Shown piece after piece: positions 23,295-35,484 of a DNA stretch of 64,000 nt. The notes beneath the pieces are model-generated. The model searched no databases. It saw nothing but the letters and a program-made list of their open reading frames with translations, and had not been told where the DNA came from. Origin of the DNA: Ciborinia camelliae. Taxonomy: Eukaryota > Ascomycota > Leotiomycetes > Helotiales > Sclerotiniaceae. Each line of letters opens with the position of its first letter. The first letter of the stretch is position 1. A program made the position numbers and the translations under genes. The stretch is taken from the NCBI GenBank assembly GCA_025890175.1, contig JANPYM010000012.1, forward strand, positions 789,388-853,387. The letters run 5' to 3'.

Positions 23295-25311
23295 GAGCCG
23301 TGGGGTGGTTATACAGCCAGTCGCTATTCGAACAAGCTTGCTGCAGACACTCTGATTCTTAGAGAGGTATTTCTGCGATTGGATGTTATCGTTCTACTCA
23401 AGCAATGGCGAGTGACACGAAGGATGTGGCTAGCTAGATTAAACCCATCTTAGTATGGCTAAATAGCTATAGAAAATATCTGATTCCTGTTGCTTTAGGC
23501 CGAAAGTATGCGATAGAGATGCTTAATGCTCCAGAAAAAAAAAGACCTTCAAGTATACTTGGGAGACTTCTCTTGAGCGAGCGCCTGGAAAAGAATGATT
23601 GATGTAGAATGAATTGAACACACGGTATTGTTATTGATAGTTGCCCACTTGAAACAAATTGCAGATAGACTATTAAAATGCAAATTAACTCTTAAGAGAA
23701 GTGCATCATGGGAAACGTCATTACACACATGTAGGAGAAGGTTCAGCGGCCAAGTGAAATTGCTTTTAGCAAAAGGGGGCAAACTAAACTTAAACCTCGC
23801 CTCGATGCATCTCATCATCGCGCTCATCGTTTATATCCTAATGCCCCTGATCCCATATATCCTCCCTACCCGTTTCACCCTCATCCCGCAACCAGCCTAT
23901 CCTTCTATGTACCAATCTTTGACCCTCTCGTTAATCTCCACTACCTTTTCCCTCATCACTTCTCTGCTCTCTTCCCGCGCCACCTTCTTCAACCTAACTG
24001 TGAGATTTTTGGCCCAAAACGTGGCTGCATTTGTCTCCTTCTTAGCTTCATGCCAGGCTTGGCGCTCGTCTTCCTCCTACCCGTAGATGTTTGTATCAGC
24101 CTAGCTGGTTTACGAGGTGCAAATTTCTACGTGAGTAGGTTGGTTGTATTTTATGATCATGATATGTCATGATAGCGTGAGAAATGTCTCCAAACGGTCT
24201 ATTGAACACAAAAGAGCCTATGTATAGATCAATCAACAAAGAGTCCCTAACTTCCTTCTCCGTCTTCAAGAATTTTACAAGTCTCAAAATTGACTCACCA
24301 GCTCTCCCCAACCCTTCCGCGACTAACAGGTTCGCAGCGCATTCTTAATCAAGTTGGAGGAGAACAAGGGGTGTGAATTTTCCCCTAAATTTATTCTTGC
24401 TCTGTCAATCGCATTTTCTTCCTTATTTTGGATACCTATATAGAAGAATTCCGTCAACTTTTACGGCGATTATCCTTTTGGCTTTCGCCAATTGAGATTT
24501 AAGGGCATTTTTTGTTATAGTATTAGTTAACAGCTAGAACTTTGGACATTTGAGTTGGCATAGACTCGCGACCTAAGCCGCGATCCTATCAGAACAGTTC
24601 ATCTAATCATTCATGAGTAAGTTATGAATCATGATAGTAGATGACTTCGTCCAGGTGAACATAGCCATGCATAAATAGATGATGTCCTTGAGAAAAGATG
24701 AAAAATATTCCATCGATAATCGGCAGTGATTTTGATCTTGTCAGAGTGCCAAATATTCACGTGAATGAGATGGCGGCGATGCAGGTGACTAAGCCATTGT
24801 TAGGACTGAGAAAGCAATGAGATAAAACTACACCAATTGAGAACTCCAATATGAAAATGGAGATACTATCATCTCATTTTCAATAACTGATTGTCCCTCT
24901 ATATGTGTAATTCTCTAATTACATGAAGCTTCATATTCTTCATCAGTGGTTGGAGTTTGGACAACTGTCGCCCAAAGTCTTGAATACATGTCCTACAATA
25001 TTCAAGGTCTAACTTGAATACTGTCAATATATGGCAAACTTTGCCATAATGCGCGGAAAATATAGAATACATTGGGCTCGCATCATAATGATCCAGGCCC
25101 GAAACCCATCACGATATATGTTGAAAGAAAGAAAGACTGGCCAGAAAAGTCTTGGTAAATTTTCATTGTAGATATCTCAATGAAATTGGTGAAAAACGGC
25201 ATTAAGATGGTATCCGATGCTTTGAACCACGCTATGCACTTTGAACCAGCGCTTTTTAATATCCCAAACTCCATTTTTCAACCTATCCCTCATCATTTAC
25301 ACCCCTATCTC
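23295..25311. other. Gene-poor region, 2 kb
   Basis: AT-rich DNA between the transposon-like element and the CBS gene. A plus-strand frame at 23808-24086 encodes a hydrophobic peptide (MHLIIALIVYILMPLIPYILP) but has no supporting features. The segment around 24540-24675 is a degraded copy of a repeat also found at 57.3-57.6 kb. Confidence 0.5.
24540..24675. repeat. Degraded copy of a dispersed repeat
   Basis: The stretch from GCGATCCTAT through TCATGAGTA to GTCCAGGTGAACATAGCC and TGCATA matches 57465-57580 with many C/T and G/A differences. The last block (24652-24669) is identical in both copies. This pattern suggests an old repeat eroded by repeat-induced point mutation. Confidence 0.6.
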
Positions 25312-25931
25312 TCAAGCAGGTCTCCTCCGTGCAAAATCCTCCAAATCCGTCTTGGTCGCCACCCCCAACACAAATTTCCTCCTCTCATCAGTCACCACCG
25401 CAAACTCCTGTTTCCCCCCCTCACCGTTCTCCCCTCCATTAAAAAACAGTTCTAACTCCTCTAATGGCGTATCCATAGTAATAACCTTGTAAACCTTTCC
25501 CTTCCTCCTGAATTTCACCATTGCTTTGGATACCTCGTCTGATTCTTGCACTTTGCCGGTCTCGAGCAAGATGCGCAGATGGGGGATAGAGAGATAACCT
25601 AGGAGGGCGCGAGTGTCGGGAGTTACGACGGTGAGATGTGTGTAGTCGCGTTCAAAGGCACTCATGAGGGCGTGGGAGATGGGATCGGTAGGATTACAGG
25701 AGAGGGCAGAGGGAGGGTCCAGATCTTCGACTGTGGCCTAGAATAGTTGTTCGGTTAGTATAGATGTTTTTTGTCGGGGTGATGCCAGGGAGACAGTGGA
25801 CTTACGCCTCTATATCGATTTGCCAATTTCGAGAGACCGGATTTGGGTGATGAAGACATCTCTGCGGAATTTGAGGTTGTGGTGGTTGTTTGACTGGGTA
25901 CAATATTCGGCATTGTGGAGGTGTTGTTCAT
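25312..25931 (-). CDS. CBS-domain protein
   Basis: Two exons on the minus strand (25931-25806 and 25737-25312), separated by a 68-nt intron, give 183 aa. The exon join yields NRYRG-ATVEDLDPPSALS in frame. A pair of CBS motifs is visible: DPISHALMSAFERDYTHLTVV...LLGYLSI, and VSKAMVKF...TPLEELELFF...FAVVTDERRKFVLGVATKTDLEDF. CBS pairs usually bind adenine nucleotides and regulate a partner enzyme or channel, but this small stand-alone fungal type has no assigned partner. A second ATG six codons downstream (25913) is also possible; the longer start is given because a further upstream start lacks support. Divergent from the phosphate carrier gene. Confidence 0.87.
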
Positions 25932-26665
25932 CAAGGTATACTTACATCTGTTAACGAAGTATTTTATGGTGGAGAGGGATTCGATGATTGGTGGGGTAAG
26001 TAGCAATTAGGCGGGTCCGGATTTAACGTTGTAGGAGAAAGTGTTCTTTAAATTTTATCCCGGAATGTTCGAAATATTTTGAGACATTCTAGAAGCTTTC
26101 CTCCCTCCCCTTTGCAGGATCAACTTTATACGAAAAATTTATATATCGTTAGGTATCATAGGATTGGGAGAGGAGATGCCAAGAGAGGAGAGAGGTCGAA
26201 TCACTTAATTCCTGGCTATGGGTTGGTTACTCATCAGTTGAGGGGAAATGCTATTCACCCGCATTCTACAAAGCATTTGAGGGTCTCTTTATGCACCATC
26301 TAAAAGAACCATCCATTATCACACAAAAGTTTTTGTATCATTTGAATAAGTTTATTCAAACGGCATCATTCAAACGGCATCAATCTTGTATCTAAGTGAA
26401 GCTCCCCATTCTCCACCGATCAATTGATATATGTGCCAAACCCGCGTGGGAATAAGATATCATCTAGATCTTGAGCCGTATACATTTGATTGTTATTGGC
26501 TATTGAGGTGTATTCCTTCAGCGTCAGATTGCGTCAAGCTGTCTCATCAATCCGATTTATCCATTCAACCCTCCATTATCAGCATTCCTGAATCTATTTA
26601 ACAAATATCCATCGCATTTCTCTCGTTCCTCATCAGCAAACTCTCTTCTTAATCCTTTTCTCAAA
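25932..26665. promoter_or_regulatory. Divergent promoter region, CBS gene and phosphate carrier
   Basis: A 734-bp spacer between oppositely directed starts. The final 120 bp before the carrier ATG are pyrimidine-rich (TTCTCTCGTTCCTCATC... style), as in leaders of well-expressed fungal genes. No coding exon is seen. Confidence 0.5.
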
Positions 26666-28473
26666 ATGGCTTCAATGTTTCCATCTCAAAATACTCTTCA
26701 CAATGTTTTCCACTCTCCCAATCCCTACGGTCGCCGGCCCGAACCATTGATTCGATCCCGTATCACTCCCGCACCCAACAAGCGCACCCCACTTCAAGCT
26801 CGCTCGGAGCTCTACACAGCTTGGTCTGTTATTGATGATACCAAAAATAAAGCCAATGCACTGAGCGCAGAAGCTACAAAGGAGTTTGACAAAGCTAGTG
26901 CGAATGCTCAGGCTAAGGCTGGTACAATTGAGTTGTATTCGCCAAAGTTCTATGCTGCTTGTACTTTTGGAGGATTGCTTGCTTGCGTGAGTGGCTTCTC
27001 ATTCATTATATGATATTAAACGCTTCAGATTGCAAGAGACTATCTATCTTTTTCGATTTTCCATCATAATATCTATTCCGAGATATCTAGATCGCGTCCA
27101 AAAAGTGAAGTTCCAATTGATCAAAACGACTTCACATCCCCTCGTGGAAAAGTCCCATCACTCTATCGCGCGGATTACAATGACTTTTCGACGGCCAGTC
27201 TTCGAATCCTTCTAGAGTTTTCGCACTATTCTCTAGCTTGATACTCACTGCAAACTGTTTCGATTGCCCAATACCATTTAAGTCGGGTAGCCAAGCTCCA
27301 CCTTATTCCATCACCACTCCAAGACTCAGCAATTACCTAGACAAGGCGAAGATTTAATGCCAACAGGATTTGTGATTGAATGCGCGACTCTCTTCTTCAA
27401 TCGAAAACTCGATAGATAGACCTTGCAAAAAACCACTCCCATCTCATGACTTATCTCAATTTTAATGGAAAACATGCAAAACCATCCAGCTAACGTCCCA
27501 TAGGGTCTCACCCACACATCAGTCACCCCCCTCGACCTAGTAAAATGCCGCCGCCAAGTCGACTCCAAAATGTACACAGGCAACTTCCAAGCCTGGAGTA
27601 AAATCTTCCGAGCCGAAGGATTTCGCGGTATCATGACCGGTTGGGGCCCAACGTTTTTCGGATACTCCGCACAAGGAGCTTTCAAATATGGCGGGTACGA
27701 ATACTTTAAGAAATTTTATGCCGATCTTGCCGGTCCCGAAAATGTATACAAGTATAAGACATGGCTATACCTATCCGCCAGCGCTTCAGCCGAATTCATC
27801 GCCGATGTAGCTCTCTGTCCATTCGAAGCCGTGAAGGTTAGGATGCAAACTACAATTCCACCATTTGCAAAGGGTACTTCCGATGGCCTTCAACAAATCA
27901 TATCCAAGGAGGGTTATGCTGGATTGTACAAGGGCTTGTATCCTCTCTGGGGACGTCAAATCCCATATACCATGATGAAATTCGCCTCATTCGAGACGAT
28001 TGTGGAGATGATCTATAATCGTCTTCCGGGCCAAAAGTCCGATTACAATAAAGCTGCCCAAACTGGTGTTTCGTTCACCGCTGGATATTTGGCTGGTATT
28101 CTCTGTGCCGTTGTATCACATCCTGCCGATGTTATGGTAAGCCATCCTTGCTACCCCTGATCCTCACCCAATTCTCAACTAAGACGTGCCGCACAGGTGT
28201 CCAAATTAAACGCAACCCGACTTCCCGGCGAAGCATTTGGTGCCGTCACTGGACGTATCTATAAAGATATTGGATTCCGTGGACTCTGGAATGGTCTTCC
28301 CGTTCGTATCGTCATGATCGGTACATTGACTGGTTTGCAATGGATGATTTATGTAAGTTTCCACACCCCCAACTCTTTGGTGAATCTTCTTAATAGTATC
28401 ACAGGATTACTTCAAGATCTTCATGGGACTCCCGACTACGGGTGGAACTGGACCTTTAGCACAGAAGCAATAG
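26666..28473 (+). CDS. Mitochondrial phosphate carrier
   Basis: Inner-membrane carrier importing phosphate with protons (or exchanging it for OH-) for ATP synthesis. Four exons (26666-26986, 27504-28136, 28197-28352, 28405-28473) give 392 aa. The first 95 or so residues are an N-terminal extension, probably a presequence, before the first carrier repeat at [12 protein letters not shown]. The three carrier signatures appear as [11 protein letters not shown] (about 116), [11 protein letters not shown] (about 211) and HPADVMVSK (about 315). [20 protein letters not shown] is diagnostic for phosphate carriers (yeast MIR1/PIC2, mammalian SLC25A3). The first intron is 517 nt, far longer than any other in the window, though it has a standard donor and a CTAAC-type branch site close to its TAG. 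Short product end TGPLAQKQ follows a small last exon. Confidence 0.94.
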
Positions 28474-30494
28474 GTAAGTAGGTAAGGTAACGGAGAAATG
28501 AATTTTCGGGAAGGGTTACAACAAAAATGTATCTCCACTCAAGTATACCCTGTAATGAATGCAATGGAAAAATGTTTTGCCTGCTTGCGATTATCTCTTT
28601 CGGCAATGTACATGCACACCTGCCGATTGGTTGATAGTGTACTTGTTTGTATTTGTTTGTACTTGATATTTTCACTTTTTAGTATCTAGGTAGCTACACA
28701 AATGATACATCATATTACCATGTATTTATTGAAGATTCCACATATCACTCACCAAAAAAATCTCAAGCTCCCTTCACATCCCCAAATCCTCTACCCCTAA
28801 AAATTAAAAACCATATAAGGTACACAGCGTACATACCTGTAATAAATCTATCCAAGAAAAAAAAAATACCCAACTGAACAAAGGCATTCACCAAACATAC
28901 TAACTGACATACCTATTACCTGCACATATAAAACCAAGTCCAATAACAAAATGATCTTCCCCCAGACTTCATCCAGTTACAACTTACCAACCATCCAGTA
29001 CAACAAAAAGATAAGCCGTCTCTTTCTTCCTCCCTTCTTCTATCTATCTCCTATCTATCTATCTATCTATCTCCCATTGAAATACCATAACATAACAACA
29101 TCCCATCAGACATGCAACAAAAGAAACAAAAGAAAATCTTCCTTTATCTTTGTCTTTATCTAATTAACTTGGTTGGTTGGCTGGCTTTCTCCTGGAATAG
29201 GCGAGTACTGTATGTAGGTTGGGGGGTTTGGCACTTGGAGGGGCCTTATCTTCTCTTTTGATAACCTACCTACCTAGGTAGGTACCTCATGGAGTACGGA
29301 GTAGGTTGTGTCAAGTATCTAATTCTCATTCTAATTTTTCTAATAATAAGTGGTAGGTAGGTACCTGTATGTTGAATAGGTAGGAAGGGACTTATTTGTT
29401 GGAGATAAGGATTAGTGGGGCGGGGCGAATACCCCTCCTGGTTGGAACTTGGATTGGATTTGGATGTACGGTACCTAGGTAGGTACCTAAGAGTAACCAA
29501 CCAGTGGGATTTGATGTTTTTGTTCATGTGAGATGGATGTAACTTACATACCTACTACGGTCCGTAGTGCACTCCGTACTCCATAAACGCTTGCTTGTAG
29601 GGTTGTAAGGAGAGTGATGGGATCATGGTTTTCCGGCACGCATATATCATGTGGACATGACAACCATTGATTGATGTAAGACGGGATCCCGATTCCTGTC
29701 TGTGCCGTGCTGCAAGTGTGCTTTGGTGAGAAAAAGTCCAAGTCAGTTCGCCCCCTCCAAAAAAAAACAAACAGATTAGATAAGATTACATCATAGATAG
29801 TATAAGTTTTGACCTACATACTTGGGGTTTCAATAATGTTAGACGGGATTATTATGTTAAGTATTTGCGCCAAAAACGATCAATGCATCAAATGGCTGAA
29901 AAAACCGAACTGCAGCCCAGGTTTCGTTTCGGTGCCCGTGATGAAATTATGAAATCATGAAAGAAAGGACCTCGGGAAAGAAAAGCCAACTACAGCGTGG
30001 CTGGAAACGGAGAAGACCTAAATAGGTGCCTAATCAAACATGAACGCTCGAAATCTTTAACGGCCCAGCCCAGCTCATTACTGACGTTTCTCATTCATGT
30101 TTTCTTCTTTTCCTTCCTTTTTCTTTCGCCACCTTTTTTTTATTTTCTATTCAAAAAATAAGTAGCAGTTGCACTTGAATCTTGATAGTAAGTATCATTT
30201 AATCACGCTATTCTTGAAGGTCGAATGTTATCCATTTTGTGTGAGGAAAGGAAAAGGAATCTTTCTTGATGGTGGGATGTTTTTGAATGGTATGACCGAT
30301 TGCGGGGTGATTTGAAGTGGACTGAGAAAGACCAGACCAAGGATTTAATTTCCTTTGCCCAATATATATATTGCGCGCGATTCCCATCTCTTTGATTACA
30401 TAGTATAGTACCTACTTACTTACACGGTGAGCGCAGACTTTGATTTCTCAAGAGAGATAACCGCAAAAAGAATTCGAAATTTAATTATATCATA
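28474..30494. other. Intergenic region, 2 kb, rich in TACCTAGGTA palindromes
   Basis: Contains a TATC microsatellite near 29041-29070, several copies of TACCTAGGTAGGTACC (29268-29287, 29471-29488) and an inverted pair built on GAGTACGGAGTA (29290-29303) and ACTCCGTACTCC (29569-29582). No coding exon is convincing. The last 300 bp lead to the DUF3602 gene. Confidence 0.5.
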
Positions 30495-31033
30495 ATGGGT
30501 GAGCCTGAAGTTAGTCACGGTCGCGGAGGTATGTTCTGTTTACTGCGCGCTCTCAGTTGAACCGTTTTAGTGGGTGGGATTCTAACATCATGGATAGGCG
30601 CCGGAAATATTGGAGCTGATTCCACTCCGTACGAACTCCCCTCCTCCTATCGCTACTTCTGCGCATTCGTAACCAGAAATAAAGCAAAAAAATTCCCGAC
30701 AGATAGACTAATGGGCGCAATAGATATGTTGATGGCGAAATTGTGAGGCAGGGACCAGCGGGCGATCACGGCGATGGGGCATTCAGTGTCGGTCGCGGCG
30801 GCGCTGCAAATATCGGCTCACCTGGTCTCCCCGCTACCAAACGTAACGATGCGGATAGCATTCCAGATGTTGCATTGAGGCCTAGTACCGATGGCGAGAA
30901 TGTGCATTTTGGAAGAGGTGGAGAGGGAAATGTGGCCAATGCGACGAAGCCGGGTATCGAACATCCGGTTGGGTTGGCGGATAAGTTGAAGAATAAGTTG
31001 TTTAAGAGGAAGGCACATGCTGCCGAGAAGTGA
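30495..31033 (+). CDS. DUF3602/PAR32-like protein with GRGG repeats
   Basis: Three exons (30495-30528, 30598-30628, 30724-31033) give 124 aa. The product has three copies of the family motif: HGRGGAGNIG near the start (formed across intron 1), VGRGGAANIG in the middle and FGRGGEGNVA near the end, followed by a basic tail (KLKNKLFKRK). The DUF3602 family includes yeast Par32, a TORC1-dependent regulator of ammonium transporters; it is mostly disordered and phosphorylated. Transfer of that role to this short protein is an inference. The two first exons are only 34 and 31 nt, so automatic gene finders could miss the start. Confidence 0.85.
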
Positions 31034-32512
31034 GCGGATGAGAGGGCAGATATTCTTCGGTTTAATAGAAGGGGTTTGAGTTAGGTATTCTTAACCAGGC
31101 TGGCTTGAATAATAATTTTTGATATTGATCTTGCGGAGGAGGGGAGTTTTGATATCCTTCGAGCGGGGAGGATAAGATGATACCCGAGTATGACTTGTGG
31201 GACTGGTTTAAGGTTTCTTCTTGACTTGCTTATTTTCGAGAAAGTTTGAAATGATCATCTTTTTTCAATATAAGCTTTCGGTTTTTGGTTTGCTACTTAC
31301 TGAGCAGTGTGAGTGAAGGCAGATTGTTCAACCATTCGCTACAAGTCAAGTCAATGAGTGGCTCAACTACACACCTTAGTACCTAGTATTAACAATGCCA
31401 TTGAATAATCTACCTAAGTAATACTTAGAAGAAGTTTCCGGTGACGGGACCATATGATAAGCTCTTAGAGGTATATAATGTAGTGAGGTTAAGCTGGGCG
31501 AAGCTGGGTGAGGATAGATGCAACTTTTAGGTAAAAGAATCAAGGCAAATATTAAGATGCAGTGATGAAGCTACCCATATTGTCTTGTATCCCGAGGTTA
31601 AGGTAAGACAGGTACAACCAAAGCTATTGATTGCTCCAACAGTTGCTCTTGGTCTATTTATATTGGAATTCCCCTTGATATATCATACCATAGGTACCTA
31701 TACCTATCCTGTATGGATTGGATTGGATTGACCAATAAAAAAAAGAATTGATGGAAATTCACCAATGTGGTAAGGTTGACAGTTGACTAACTAGATATAT
31801 ATATATTGTATTTATATACATCTAGATAAAGATAACCTTATTTAGTATTGTTTTTGTTTTTGCTCTTGCTTTTGGTATATCAAGATTAAAATTTTCCCTC
31901 GTGGTTATAAACTGACCAATGAAAAAATGGGATTAACAAAAATTAACCAATTGTAACCACCTGCAATAATGTGAAGTGATGTTATGACTCCCAATTGATC
32001 TGAGCTTTTATTTTCTTACTGTCGCGTACCTACCCATGGATGTACTCACCTTACAATGTTATCAATTGTTTTGTTCTTGAAGTTGCTTCTACTCAAGTTG
32101 CTCTTCACCAATAAACCAATCAACCATTTGTTGTCGCAACAATCAACAATCACCTCACTCTAATCTCAAACACTTTGCTTTATAACATTACTATTATTTA
32201 GCCGAAGGGGCTCGATGTGTTAGATCTTCATTCATTCTCAATTATCTCTGAAATCTTTGATTCTCTCTATCTATGACTACATCTAAACTCTAAAAGGCCT
32301 TCTCAATCAAACCTTTACACCTTCCCTTGCAACATATCATAAGCTTCACAATTTCTTATCAGCCTACTCTACTTCCACTCAACATCAAGTCTGCCAAACA
32401 TTTCGAATCTTCTCACCCAGTCATTCTGCAGTTCAACTTTCCATCTGCGCGAACCCGACACTTGTGAATCGGTCTGAATCGATCCTTTGCATCTCTACCC
32501 CGCCTATTCATC
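31034..32512. other. Intergenic region upstream of the BAH-PHD gene
   Basis: AT-rich with an ATATAT run near 31794-31806. The last 350 bp (32150-32512) are pyrimidine-rich and probably the long 5' leader of the BAH gene. No exon is seen. Confidence 0.5.
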
Positions 32513-33754
32513 ATGGCCCCAAAACATGGTTTGCAAAGTCCAAGTACACCTGCCGACAAACGCGTAAAGAGAGAGTCTTCCGAGCCTACTTCCGTGACCC
32601 CTCCTCCAGCTGTTCAAGATACAATATTATTCGAGGTCAAACACCCGATTGTCAACCCGATTACAAAAGCAAAGGAATCAAAACAAAATGCGGAATGGAG
32701 GAAACAGGCGGAAGAGCATGTATCACCATTTCAAGGCTTCAATGCTCCGGAGAATGAACTGAACCAATACTATACTGTTGTCCCTAATAAGGAGTGGACG
32801 ACCATGAGGAAATATAACAACTTTATAAGTGAGTCTTCAGCCATTGGCTTCTGGAATTGCTCTAACCCCAAGTCCAGTCCAGGGCGAGACTTTCAAGAGT
32901 AACGAAATTGTGTATGTAAAGGGCAAGACAGAAGCAGGCACAGAGCCGAAGGACTTCTGGGTAGCAAGAATATTGCAGGTTAGAGCTAAAAACCCGCAGC
33001 ATGTCTACGCCTTGGTGAGTATTATTCTCCTTAGATAAGGCGCATTCGACTGATTGCTTTTAGATTGCCTGGATGTATTGGCGAGATGAATTGCCAGCAA
33101 CAGCCAAAGCCGGAGATGAGGCATCACCAACTTCAAAGCAGAGGAAATATCACGGAAATTTTGAACTCATTGCGAGTAACTATCTGGACGTAGTAGATGT
33201 ATTGACTTTCGCAGGAAAGCTGGATGTTGAGCATTTTACTGAGAAGATTGTTGATGGTGCAGTACTCGACCCTAAAAACTTTTACTGGCGCCAGACATTC
33301 TGTCGATCTACTCAAAGACTTTCGGTGAGTTTGTATTTCTATGTATAAAATAGGCCCAAACTAATTCTTTATGTTCCAGGACTTGCCCGTCTATTGTATT
33401 TGCAACGGCCACTACAACCCCGATATCCGAGAGTATGAGCACATTTGCGATAATGGGGCTTGTCAAACTCTATATCATTCGAAATGTTTGGTAGAGGACG
33501 CCCTCACCAAAAAGTATTATGAGGAATATCCTCAAAATGGAGCCGAGCCAACAACCAACGGAACCAAGACCAAGGATAAGAAGAAGAAGAACGGAAAGCC
33601 GAAACAGAAGATCTATTCAAAAACATTTCAAGGGGAATTTGTACACGAACATGATGCTCCAACAATGATTAAAGTTACCGACATAAGATCAACTCCTCAC
33701 ACGGAGACACTGCAACGGGTTGTATGCCCCAAGTGTTCGACTCTTTTCGAATAA
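32513..33754 (+). CDS. BAH-PHD chromatin protein
   Basis: Four exons (32513-32828, 32878-33014, 33064-33324, 33380-33754) give 362 aa. A BAH domain spans about residues 112-240: GETFKSNEIVYVKG, then FWVARILQV, then YALIAWMYWRDELP, then FELIASNYLDVVDVLTF. A PHD-type zinc finger follows (CICNGHY...CDNGACQTLYHSKCL...CPKCSTLF), interrupted by a long lysine-rich insert of roughly 70 residues before the last CxxC. BAH plus PHD in a short fungal protein fits the EPR-1/BP1 group, readers of H3K27 trimethylation in Polycomb-type repression; this assignment is an inference because other small BAH proteins exist. Nuclear location is likely from the basic KRVKRE motif. All introns are 49-55 nt with good splice sites. 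Confidence 0.87.
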
Positions 33755-35484
33755 GCATATTGGCTCGAGGATACGATTTCTTCATGGTTAGAATCCCCGA
33801 TACGAACTCTTACGATTAACGGTCACATATACCACTCGACTTGGGAGAATCTGTAAAGATCGTATCGGAAATTTCAATTCAGGTCTTAAAGACCCCTTGA
33901 ATAACCCAACACACATACATACAGTCTTACTGTACTTGTACATACACATGATCAATTTTCTATAACCAATTTTCATTTCAGGCCGTACTTTCTGCGAATT
34001 CATCGCATAAGGAGCGCGCGATTTACGATTTGTTTTCTGGACATATCATATTTTATATTAAAAGAAAAGGCGAGCTAGGTGCATGGTGGATAAAATAGCG
34101 GCGTATTTGGACAATGGAGATGGTGGATTGGATGGGCGCATGCTTTCGACTTTCTAATACCCTGGTTTTCTTTTGGATTAGGCCATTAACGTGAATAATG
34201 GCTTGCTTCTTCTTTCATTTTCATATTGTCTTTTCTCGTTGGTTTTTGGTGAGCTTTTTGTCCTGTGTTGGGGGGGGAGGGGGTACATAAACGGAGATAT
34301 TCAAAAGGGGAGAGAAGATGAAGCTGTGGGAGAATGAGGAGAGGAGACAGGGACATGAGGATAGTGAGCAATTTTTAGTGCAATGCACTGGATTGGAGGG
34401 GTATTACGATAGGGTATGTGATTGGAAAGGGAGAAAATTAGTTTGAGATTTGCTGAGGCTATAAACTGACGAATTTGAGAATAGGGAAGGAAGGAATCAT
34501 GATATGAAGGAAGGACGCGAAGTAATGAAAACATTCATAATCCTATACCTACTCTCACAGTGCCTTGTGATGACTTGCAATGTAATGTAATGTACTTGAC
34601 CAGACGCCTCCATCTTACCCGAAGAGATATTAAATCAATGCAATTTCCTTATATGATGGATATATGTTATTATTATGTGACTTGAAAGTCCTCGCATGCC
34701 CGCAATACCGCAGCGTACTTTAGTACCAGGCTTCATGGATCGTACTTTTCCCACCTATTTTTTCCTGACACTGCTAGCGACATACATCTTGAGAGACGCG
34801 CATATATTGGATTTATTTATTCATTCATTCATTCATTCATCTTGCTTTTGCTTTTGCTTTTGCACTGGGAAACTTCTGGGTTGGGGCAGGACAGGGCTGG
34901 GCAGGGCTGGAAAATATGGATGGATGTAAGTAGCTGATACAGACAGTGATTGATACTTTCTAATTCGATTTCTAATTCTAATTTCTAATATTCTAATTTC
35001 CAATATTCCATTTCCTATTAGATTTTCTTTCACCCACTCATTCAAAATACCTATTTACCTATCTATCCATCTATCTATCGATCTATCGATCTACTAGGCT
35101 ACCAGGCTACCTACCTACCATCTGATGAATGCCCCTTTTTTTTATTCAAGACGAGACGAGGCGCCATGTCCGTCGGCTTTGAGTAATCTTTTTTTTATCT
35201 CTTGGTTGGTTGGTAGGTAGGTAGGTAGGTGGGTAGGTAGGTGGGTAGGTAGGTAAGTAGGTATGGATCTATACTTCCACCCTTTTTCGGCGGAAGGGCT
35301 GTGCGATAGCATCGCTTCGAGTGATTTTGAATGTTTAGTTATATTTCTGCTGGGTGGTATAGATTAGATATAGATATAGATATAGAAACATGGTGCTACA
35401 GTCTCTGGGTTGCTCAAGGGAGCTGGTATTTTCAAACATTCTAAAAAGGATATATATATATATATATATATATACACTAGAAGC
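33755..35484. other. Convergent intergenic region with microsatellites
   Basis: 3' flanks of the BAH-PHD gene and PRP16. Contains (TTCA)n at about 34819-34840, GCTTTT repeats, a GGTAGGTA tract at 35209-35261 and an (AT)n run at about 35450-35474. Open frames are low-complexity only. Confidence 0.5.

Noticed and set aside
23628..24086. 152-codon plus-strand frame with a hydrophobic stretch
   Set aside because: No start context, no recognisable family and no splice partners; hydrophobic part may be chance in TC-rich DNA.
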